Below, piece by piece: positions 1-4,419 of a stretch of 7,227 nucleotides of DNA. The notes under the pieces are model-generated. The model saw only the letters and a list, made by a program, of their open reading frames with translations, made no database searches and had not been told where the DNA came from. Source of the DNA: an uncultured Oscillospiraceae bacterium (GTDB lineage: Bacteria > Bacillota > Clostridia > Oscillospirales > Oscillospiraceae); assembly GCA_910588045.1 (NCBI GenBank), contig CAJUPS010000133.1:1-7227 (forward strand), in the 5' to 3' direction. Within the stretch, counting starts at the first letter, position 1. The number at the start of each line of letters is the position of its first letter. The position numbers and the translations under genes were made by a program.

Positions 1-78
1 AAGCGGACGGCAGTCAGTTTAGACCGGAAATCTGTGCCTCGGGCGCAAAAAAACATAACCCCCGTAATCAGGAAGGTT
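1..78. other. Non-coding or gene-end sequence, unassigned
   Basis: No start codon with a ribosome site, RNA gene or promoter is recognisable in these 78 bases. Short open stretches run in from the left edge in all three plus frames (stops at 22, 83 and about 139), so the tail of a gene lying to the left cannot be excluded, but none of the peptides is recognisable. Confidence 0.4.
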
Positions 79-101
79 CTTAGGAAACCCCGTTTCCTAA
101 G
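79..101. repeat. Perfect 10-bp stem-loop
   Basis: The arms CTTAGGAAAC (79-88) and GTTTCCTAAG (92-101) are exact reverse complements around a CCC loop. No T-run follows directly, so it is not a standard intrinsic terminator on the plus strand, although a T5 run lies at 106-110. It sits immediately before a second perfect hairpin and the tandem 91-bp repeats, so it is probably part of a composite intergenic repeat element. No function can be assigned. Confidence 0.75.
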
Positions 102-110
102 TGACTTTTT

Positions 111-140
111 GCCTACTTTTTGTTCATACAAAAAGTAGGC
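111..140. repeat. Perfect 13-bp stem-loop with T/A-rich upper stem
   Basis: The arms at 111-123 (GCCTACTTTTTGT) and 128-140 (ACAAAAAGTAGGC) are exact reverse complements with a 4-nt loop, TCAT. The long A/T stretch inside the stem would let it act as a weak terminator in either direction, but the T-run is inside the stem rather than after it. It lies 18 bp before the first 91-bp repeat. It is read here as part of the same repeat-rich intergenic element. Confidence 0.75.
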
Positions 141-158
141 GCAGAGTCCGGGGCCGCG

Positions 159-249
159 TAGGTCCCGGGCCTTCGACGAAGAAGGAGCTAAACGAACTGC
201 CCGCGGGGACGTCATTTAGCCGCCTCCGGCGTCTAAACGACCGTCCCGG
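159..249. repeat. 91-bp tandem repeat, copy 1
   Basis: This unit is repeated at 273-363 with 86 of 91 bases identical; the offset is 114 bp. Each unit contains three related short motifs: CTAAACGA (188-195), TCATTTAG (212-219) and CTAAACGA (233-240). The middle motif can pair with either neighbour, giving two mutually exclusive hairpins: 187-195 with 212-220 (one mismatch), or 215-224 with 228-237 (nine pairs, one mismatch, TCC loop). The units are separated by a spacer holding a perfect 7-bp hairpin, CTCGGCC-GGT-GGCCGAG (252-268). No coding role is likely. Confidence 0.88.
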
Positions 250-272
250 CACTCGGCCGGTGGCCGAGCGCC

Positions 273-363
273 TAGGTCCCGGGCCATCGACCAAGAAGAA
301 GCTAAACGAACTGCACGTGGGGACGTCATTTAGCCGCCTCCGGCGTCTAAACGACCGTCCCGG
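273..363. repeat. 91-bp tandem repeat, copy 2
   Basis: This is the second copy of the unit at 159-249, with five substitutions, four of them in the first half; the last 44 bases are identical. The same alternative hairpins exist here at 301-309/326-334 and 329-338/342-351. It ends only 24 bp before the transporter start codon, so if transcription begins upstream of it the unit lies in the 5' leader of the transporter-phosphodiesterase mRNA. I see no convincing sigma-70 promoter between the repeat and the gene. Confidence 0.88.
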
Positions 364-387
364 GGTCGCGAGAAGAAAAGAGGAAAA

Positions 388-1728
388 ATGATGAACAAAC
401 TGAACAACAAAAGAACCATCCTGGTAGGATTAGCCTTCCTGTCGATCTGCTCCTTCTGGCAGATGTACGACAACTTAGTCCCCCTGATCCTGAAACGAAC
501 CTTCCACATGGACGAATCCCTTACGGGAATGATTATGGCGGCGGACAACATCCTGGCCCTGTTCCTGCTGCCCCTGTTCGGGGCCCTCAGCGACAAGACG
601 AATACGAAACTGGGCAGCAGAACCCCCTACATCATCGGCGGCACCGCAGGGGCCGCTATCCTTATGAACCTGCTGCCCATTCTGGACAACAGCTACGCCG
701 CTGAGGCCGCACCCTTCAAGCTGGTGAGCTTCATCATCGTGCTGGGGCTGCTGCTCATCGCAATGGGCACCTACCGCTCCCCTGCCGTGGCGCTGATGCC
801 GGACGTGACGCCGAAACCGCTGCGGAGTAAGGCCAACGCCATCATCAACCTCATGGGCGCGGTGGGCGGCGTCATCTATCTGGGAATCAGCGCGGCCCTC
901 TACCCGGCCTCGAAGACGAAGGACGCATCCCATATGGATTACCGGCCTCTGTTTATTATCGTCTCCTTCATTATGGTTATCGCGGTGGTGGTGCTGCTGC
1001 TGACCATAAGGGAGCCGAAGCTGGCGGCGGAAAACCGCGCGCTGGAGAAGAAGCATCCGGAGTGGAACCTGGCGGAGGACGACGGCGGCGGGAAGGAAAA
1101 GCTGCCCCTGCCGGTGAAAAAGAGCCTCGCCTTCCTGCTGGCCTCCATTGCGCTGTGGTTCGTGGGGTACAACGGCGTGACAACCTGGTTCTCCACCTAT
1201 GTGGCCGAGGTCATGGGGGAGGGCCTGCGGGGGACCAACATCTGCCTGACGGTGGCCACCGTGGGGGCGATTGTGTCCTATATCCCCATCGGCGTGATCG
1301 CCTCCAGGTTCGGGCGGAAGAGGACGATCATGTCCGGCGTGGTGCTGCTGGCGGCCTGCTTCCTGGCGGGGTTTTTCCTTACGCGGAACGCGCACACGAT
1401 TACGGCGGTGATGTATGTGGCCTTCGCCCTGGTGGGACTGGCGTGGGCGGCCATCAACGTCAACTCCCTGCCCATGGTGGTGGAGATGTGCAAGGGCAGC
1501 GACGTGGGGAAGTTTACGGGGTACTACTACACCGCCTCCATGACGGCGCAGGTCGTTACGCCGGTGCTGGCGGGGACGCTGATGAAGCATATCAGCTATC
1601 AGGTCCTGTTCCCCTATGCGGCGTTCTTTGTGGCCATGAGCTTTGTGACCATGTGCTTCGTCAGGCACGGCGACAGCAAGGCGGAGGTCAAGACGGGGCT
1701 GGACGCGTTTGAGGACATGGACGACTGA
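388..1728 (+). CDS. MFS transporter, SLC45/GPH-like 12-TM permease
   Basis: This 446-residue polytopic membrane protein is predicted to move a small solute across the cytoplasmic membrane by secondary transport. The sequence shows about twelve hydrophobic segments. A loop-2/3 signature G65-x-x-x-D69 followed by a short basic loop with R78-x-P80 fits MFS motif A, and its relative RFGRKR (residues 307-312) opens the second half. The stretch around residues 129-155 (YRSPAVALMPDV, then RSKANAIINL) resembles sugar:cation symporters of the SLC45/GPH type. A charged central loop (about 206-245) separates the halves. Substrate cannot be read from sequence. Two ATG codons are adjacent (388 and 391); the AGGA at 381-384 gives better spacing to 391, so the protein may be one residue shorter. 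It is followed after 18 bp by a phosphodiesterase gene, probably one operon. Confidence 0.88.
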   Translation: MMNKLNNKRTILVGLAFLSICSFWQMYDNLVPLILKRTFHMDESLTGMIMAADNILALFLLPLFGALSDKTNTKLGSRTPYIIGGTAGAAILMNLLPILDNSYAAEAAPFKLVSFIIVLGLLLIAMGTYRSPAVALMPDVTPKPLRSKANAIINLMGAVGGVIYLGISAALYPASKTKDASHMDYRPLFIIVSFIMVIAVVVLLLTIREPKLAAENRALEKKHPEWNLAEDDGGGKEKLPLPVKKSLAFLLASIALWFVGYNGVTTWFSTYVAEVMGEGLRGTNICLTVATVGAIVSYIPIGVIASRFGRKRTIMSGVVLLAACFLAGFFLTRNAHTITAVMYVAFALVGLAWAAINVNSLPMVVEMCKGSDVGKFTGYYYTASMTAQVVTPVLAGTLMKHISYQVLFPYAAFFVAMSFVTMCFVRHGDSKAEVKTGLDAFEDMDD

Positions 1729-1746
1729 CGGGGAGGAGATCGGGCG

Positions 1747-2574
1747 ATGAAGACAATCATGAGAGCGGCGGCGGGGTGCCTGTGCGGCCTGGGGGCGTGG
1801 TGCGCCCTGCTGGCCCCCCGGAGGAACCAACCGGGCTGGGAGAGGCTGGACGGGGTCCGGTACGCCCACAGGGGGCTCCACAACCTGGAGCGGGGCCGTC
1901 CGGAGAACTCCCTGGCCGCATTCCGGGCGGCGGCAGAGGCCGGGTTCGGCGCGGAGCTGGACCTCCACCTGATGGCCGACGGGAATCTGGCGGTGGTCCA
2001 CGACAGCGACCTGACCCGGGTGTGCGGGAGACGGGTCTTCATCGAAGATCTGACTGCGGAGGACCTGCCGGAGTACCCCCTCCAAGGGACGGAGGAGCGC
2101 ATCCCACTGTTTCAGGATGTCTTGGAGATCTTCGAGAACCGGACGCCTCTGATCGTGGAGCTGAAGGTGGAGCGGGGCAACGCCGACGCCCTCACCGACG
2201 CCGCCATGGCGCTATTGGAGGGCTGGCGGGGGACCTACTGCGTGGAGTCCTTCCATCCGGGGGCGCTGCTGCGGCTGAAGGAGAAATACCCGGAGGTGAT
2301 CCGGGGGCAGCTCAGTCAGAATTTTATGAGGGACAGCGAGGTGGGCGGGTTGGCCCTTCCCACCCGGTTTGCGATGACCCATCTGCTGACTACGGCGTTT
2401 ACGAGGCCGGATTTCGTGGCCTACAACTGTGTGGACCGGGGGAACGTGAGCCTGCGGCTGATGAAGAGGCTCTACGGCGTACACGAGGTGGCCTGGACCG
2501 TCCGGGAGCGGGGGGTCATGGAGGCGCTGGAGGAAGAGGGCGTGGCGTGTATTTTTGAGAAGTTTGTGCCGTAG
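1747..2574 (+). CDS. Glycerophosphodiester phosphodiesterase, membrane-anchored
   Basis: This enzyme hydrolyses glycerophosphodiesters (deacylated phospholipids or similar) to glycerol-3-phosphate and an alcohol, using a TIM-barrel GDPD fold. Family landmarks are present in order: H41-R42-G43, P52-E53-N54-S55, the metal ligands E70-x-D72, the catalytic H85-D86, and a VELK strand with E138. A late AWTV strand (249-252) matches the C-terminal barrel. Residues 4-23 form a hydrophobic stretch after MKT, suggesting a single N-terminal anchor or uncleaved signal; no good lipobox is seen. Length (275 aa) is normal for GDPD plus an anchor. The SD GGGGAGGAGA (1730-1739) lies 7 nt before ATG. Coupling to the MFS gene 18 bp upstream hints at joint metabolism of a phosphodiester or its product, which is inference. 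It could be cytosolic-facing or external, GlpQ-like; topology is undecided. Confidence 0.92.
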   Translation: MKTIMRAAAGCLCGLGAWCALLAPRRNQPGWERLDGVRYAHRGLHNLERGRPENSLAAFRAAAEAGFGAELDLHLMADGNLAVVHDSDLTRVCGRRVFIEDLTAEDLPEYPLQGTEERIPLFQDVLEIFENRTPLIVELKVERGNADALTDAAMALLEGWRGTYCVESFHPGALLRLKEKYPEVIRGQLSQNFMRDSEVGGLALPTRFAMTHLLTTAFTRPDFVAYNCVDRGNVSLRLMKRLYGVHEVAWTVRERGVMEALEEEGVACIFEKFVP

Positions 2575-2602
2575 GGCCGGGCACAAAAGCCCTCCGCAGG
2601 AG

Positions 2603-2691
2603 TTTCGCGCCCGCAGGCGCGAAATAAAATCCAATCGTTTTTCCGGCGGCGCGTACGTCGGAAAAACACTTTGCGGGCCGCGCTCGGCCCG
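2603..2691. repeat. Cluster of three GC-rich stem-loops
   Basis: Three hairpins follow one another: TTTCGCGCC/GGCGCGAAA (2603-2611 and 2616-2624, 9 bp, loop CGCA); GTTTTTCCG/CGGAAAAAC (2637-2645 and 2659-2667, extendable inward to 12 pairs with one G-T); and CGGGCCG/CGGCCCG (2674-2680 and 2685-2691, 7 bp, loop CGCT). None carries a proper T-tail. The spacing and regularity suggest an intergenic repeat element rather than terminators. No coding potential is convincing here. Confidence 0.75.
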
Positions 2692-2697
2692 TCCCAC

Positions 2698-2726
2698 TCA
2701 AAAAAGATGCGCAGCATCTTTTTTGA
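2698..2726. terminator. A/T-flanked hairpin, probable bidirectional terminator
   Basis: TCAAAAAAGATGC (2698-2710) and GCATCTTTTTTGA (2714-2726) are perfect 13-bp arms around a GCA loop. The core GATGC/GCATC stem is flanked by A6 and T6, so transcripts from either strand end in a U-run. It could stop the phosphodiesterase operon (plus) and back up rpsT (minus). It may also be a mobile-type repeat, as it adjoins three other hairpins. Confidence 0.65.
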
Positions 2727-2734
2727 AATTAAAT

Positions 2735-2765
2735 AAAAAAGGCCGCCTGAAAGGCGGTCTTTTTT
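2735..2765. terminator. Bidirectional rho-independent terminator between GDPD gene and rpsT
   Basis: The stem is GGCCGCCT/AGGCGGTC (2741-2748 and 2752-2759) with a GAA loop, flanked by A6 (2735-2740) and T6 (2760-2765). On the minus strand it lies 17 nt after the rpsT stop codon and ends in a U-run; on the plus strand it also ends in a U-run. It therefore serves the converging transcription units. Confidence 0.88.
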
Positions 2766-2781
2766 ATTCGTTTGGTTAGAA

Positions 2782-3045
2782 TCAGCCCACGCGATTGAGC
2801 TTCAGCGCCATGGCGCTCTTCTTATGAGCGGCATTGTTCTTATGCAGAATGCCCTTGGCGGCGGCCTTGTCCACGGCCTTCACCGCGACCTTGTAAGCGC
2901 CCTCGGCCTCGGTGCGATTGCCATCGGCGGCAGCGGCCTCAAACTTCTTCACGGCGGTCTTCATCGCGGATCTCTCAGCCTTGTTGCGGGCATTGCGGGC
3001 CTCAGCCACCAGCACGCGCTTCTTAGCGGACTTGATATTCGGCAA
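2782..3045 (-). CDS. rpsT: 30S ribosomal protein S20
   Basis: S20 is a primary 16S rRNA-binding protein of the small ribosomal subunit. The N-terminus PNIKSAKKRV and the Lys/Ala/Arg-rich helical body identify it clearly. I place the start at TTG (3045-3043): this gives 87 residues beginning (M)PNIKSAKK, the typical S20 form, and the Shine-Dalgarno AGGAGGT (3059-3053) is then 7 nt upstream. A GTG three codons earlier (3054-3052) overlaps that Shine-Dalgarno and cannot be used well. E. coli rpsT also starts with UUG, which is known to matter for its autogenous control; the same may hold here (inference). The gene has its own promoter and terminator and is divergent from gpr, an arrangement also found in Bacillus. 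Confidence 0.95.
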   Translation of the reverse strand: MPNIKSAKKRVLVAEARNARNKAERSAMKTAVKKFEAAAADGNRTEAEGAYKVAVKAVDKAAAKGILHKNNAAHKKSAMALKLNRVG

Positions 3046-3071
3046 ACCAAACACCTCCTCCAGTGGGGGCT

Positions 3072-3096
3072 ATGGGGAGAGAAACCTGTTCCCCAT
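3072..3096 (-). promoter_or_regulatory. Hairpin in the rpsT 5' leader
   Basis: On the minus strand the arms ATGGGGA (3096-3090) and TCCCCAT (3078-3072) pair perfectly over an 11-nt loop. The hairpin falls inside the roughly 55-nt leader between the predicted transcription start (about 3100) and the Shine-Dalgarno. S20 expression is autoregulated in E. coli; whether this hairpin takes part is unknown. It could also simply stabilise the mRNA 5' end. Confidence 0.5.
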
Positions 3097-3106
3097 GCAG
3101 AAACAT

Positions 3107-3135
3107 ATTTTAGCACGTCTCCCGCGAAATTGCAA
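3107..3135 (-). promoter_or_regulatory. Sigma-A (sigma-70 type) promoter of rpsT
   Basis: On the minus strand the -35 box TTGCAA (3135-3130) and the -10 box TAAAAT (3112-3107) are separated by exactly 17 nt. Both match consensus at five or more, and four or more, positions respectively. Transcription should begin near 3100, leaving a leader of about 55 nt. The surrounding sequence is markedly A/T-rich compared with the genes. Confidence 0.82.
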
Positions 3136-3176
3136 GAAAATTTTTTGATATTTTCCCGATATTTTTCACAGATTTT

Positions 3177-3205
3177 GCATAATATTGGCTGGCGACGGAA
3201 AAATA
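3177..3205 (+). promoter_or_regulatory. Candidate forespore (sigma-F/sigma-G type) promoter of gpr
   Basis: GCATA (3177-3181) fits the -35 pattern of sigma-F/G promoters, and CGGAAAAATA (3196-3205) resembles their -10 element, with a 14-nt gap (15 nt to the GG). In Bacillus, gpr is transcribed in the forespore by these sigma factors, so a promoter of this type is expected here. No good sigma-A promoter is seen on this strand. The match is by eye only, and these motifs are degenerate. Confidence 0.45.
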
Positions 3206-3254
3206 GAGGCAAAATACCAGATTTTGTGTCTGGAGAAACGGGGGAACCACAATT

Positions 3255-4136
3255 ATGCTGACAATCCGCACCGATCTGGCCGCTGAGGCCCACCGGCTCT
3301 GGCAGGAAAAGGCCGGGGAGACCACCCGACTCCCCGGGGTCCTGGCCCGGGACGAGGAGCTGGAGGGCTTCCCCCTCACCCGGGTGGAGATCCTGGACGG
3401 GGAGGGCGAGGCGGCCCTGGGCAAGCCCCGGGGGGTCTACCTCACCCTGGACGTATCCGCCCTGTGGCGGCGGGAGGAGGGCGTATTCCAGCGGGTGGTC
3501 CGAGCCGTCGCCGCCCTTCTGGAGCCTCTGCTCCCGGAAAAGGGGCCGGTGCTGGCGGCGGGACTGGGCAATCCGGCCATGACTCCCGATGCCCTGGGCC
3601 CCCGGATGCTGGACCACCTGCTGGTGACGCGGCACCTGGGGGAGGTACTGCCGGATCTCCGCAGCGTGGCGGGCATTGGCGCGGGCGTGCTGGGGAGCAC
3701 CGGCATGGAGGCGGCGGAGTGGATCCGGGGTGCGACGGACCACGTGAAACCGGCGGGGGTGGTGGTGGTGGACGCCCTGGCGGCCCGGAGTCTGGACAGG
3801 CTGTGCTCCTCCATCCAGATCTCCGACACCGGCCTGATCCCCGGCAGCGGCGTGGGCAACCACCGGTTGGCCCTGAACCGGGAGGGGCTGGGGATGCCGG
3901 TGGTCTCGGTGGGGGTGCCCACGGTGGTGAGTGTGGAGACGGCGGCGAAGGACCTGCTGACCCAGGCGGGCGGCGATGAGGCGAAAATCCCCGCTCTGCG
4001 GGGCCGGGGGCTGTTTGTCACCCCGGACAGCATCGACGCGAAAATCCGGGAGCTGGCCAAGGCGGTGGGCTACGGGCTGAACCTGGCCCTCCAGCCGGGA
4101 TTGGAAATCGAGGACCTGGAGGCGCTGCTGGCGTGA
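3255..4136 (+). CDS. gpr: Germination protease GPR (spore endopeptidase, family A25)
   Basis: GPR is made as a zymogen in the developing spore and, on germination, degrades the small acid-soluble proteins that coat spore DNA. Diagnostic segments are RTDLAAE (5-11), GLGNPAMTPDALGP (103-116), VTRH (124-127), VVDALAAR (171-178), QISDTGLIPGSGVGNHR (188-204 region) and FVTPDSID (254-261). The two aspartates assigned as catalytic in the A25 family correspond to D112 and D173. At 293 residues it is shorter than Bacillus GPR (about 370): a central-to-late insertion is missing, and only about seven residues precede the likely TD-LA autoprocessing point instead of about fifteen. The ATG has only a weak upstream purine run (GGGGGAA, about 3240-3246). 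It is divergent from rpsT, but spoIIP, which follows gpr in Bacillus, is not next. Confidence 0.96.
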   Translation: MLTIRTDLAAEAHRLWQEKAGETTRLPGVLARDEELEGFPLTRVEILDGEGEAALGKPRGVYLTLDVSALWRREEGVFQRVVRAVAALLEPLLPEKGPVLAAGLGNPAMTPDALGPRMLDHLLVTRHLGEVLPDLRSVAGIGAGVLGSTGMEAAEWIRGATDHVKPAGVVVVDALAARSLDRLCSSIQISDTGLIPGSGVGNHRLALNREGLGMPVVSVGVPTVVSVETAAKDLLTQAGGDEAKIPALRGRGLFVTPDSIDAKIRELAKAVGYGLNLALQPGLEIEDLEALLA

Positions 4137-4192
4137 ATAAAAGTTTTGCCAGACTTTTCAAAGGCTGCGGAACGCGGAATATCCTGTCGTGC

Positions 4193-4272
4193 CCGTAGGG
4201 GCGCACACTGTGCGCCCGTTTTTTACGGAAGCTGCGCGGTATCGTGCGGGCGCACACTGTGTGCCCCTACGG
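4193..4272. repeat. Inverted pair of 26-bp palindromic repeats (REP/BIME-like)
   Basis: The arms at 4193-4218 and 4247-4272 are reverse complements at 24 of 26 positions, separated by 28 bp. Each arm is itself nearly palindromic: the core GGGCGCAC-ACT-GTGCGCCC (4199-4217) forms an 8-bp hairpin. This organisation, paired palindromes in inverted orientation in a gap between genes, is that of REP/BIME-type intergenic elements or a small MITE. No transposase or flanking target duplication is evident. Confidence 0.8.
4199..4224 (+). terminator. Probable gpr terminator formed by the left repeat arm
   Basis: GGGCGCAC (4199-4206) pairs perfectly with GTGCGCCC (4210-4217) around an ACT loop, and G then T6 (4218-4224) follows. 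This meets the criteria of an intrinsic terminator on the plus strand, 62 bp after the gpr stop codon. The right arm (4247-4272) is not followed by a T-run on the plus strand. Confidence 0.7.
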
Positions 4273-4325
4273 CAAGGTTAAGATTTTTGTAAAAAAGAAA
4301 TAACGGATTTTGCTGCGGCGTATCC

Positions 4326-4354
4326 TTGCTAACTGGGAAAAAAAGGGGTATAAT
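4326..4354 (+). promoter_or_regulatory. Sigma-A promoter of the LtaS-like gene
   Basis: The -35 box TTGCTA (4326-4331) and the perfect -10 box TATAAT (4349-4354) are separated by exactly 17 nt. Transcription should start near 4361, giving a leader of about 60 nt. The upstream 30 bp are A/T-rich and could act as an UP-like element. Confidence 0.85.
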
Positions 4355-4360
4355 ACCCCT
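4344..4360. promoter_or_regulatory. Palindrome over the -10 box, possible operator
   Basis: AGGGGTATAATACCCCT is a perfect 7-bp inverted repeat around a central TAA and encloses the whole -10 hexamer of the LtaS-like gene promoter. It ends at about -1, so it would not be in the transcript. A dimeric repressor bound here would block RNA polymerase. The regulator cannot be named; chance symmetry around TATA is possible. Confidence 0.5.
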
Positions 4361-4419
4361 CAGTCTCCGGGCGAAATCCGCCGCATATATAGAGAGGAGA
4401 CGGGAAAGGAGGAGAGGTT

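Noticed and set aside
159..363. CRISPR array.
   Set aside because: Only two copies of a 91-bp unit with a 23-bp structured spacer and internal symmetry; repeat length and number do not fit CRISPR, and no cas gene is present.
101..391. Plus-strand open frame of about 96 codons containing a duplicated peptide.
   Set aside because: It starts with GTG inside a hairpin, has no ribosome site, and its internal repeat is just the 91-bp DNA repeat read in the same frame because the 114-bp period is a multiple of three.
475..2085. Long minus-strand open frame opposite the transporter and phosphodiesterase genes.
   Set aside because: It is the antisense shadow of two clear genes in G+C-rich DNA; the translation is rich in His, Arg, Pro and Gln with no recognisable domain.
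2472..2717. Minus-strand open frames across the hairpin cluster between the phosphodiesterase gene and rpsT.
   Set aside because: They run through terminators and stem-loops and into the 3' end of the phosphodiesterase gene; no ribosome site and no recognisable protein.
3052..3054. GTG as the start codon of rpsT.
   Set aside because: It overlaps the Shine-Dalgarno sequence; the TTG three codons later restores the usual S20 N-terminus and correct spacing.
4137..4257. Continuation of gpr or a spoIIP remnant after gpr.
   Set aside because: No frame here encodes recognisable SpoIIP sequence; the region is a terminator-like repeat and A/T-rich promoter DNA.
4193..4272. Insertion sequence remnant.
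   Set aside because: The inverted arms are close together with no transposase sequence between them and no visible target-site duplication; REP/BIME-like is the simpler reading.
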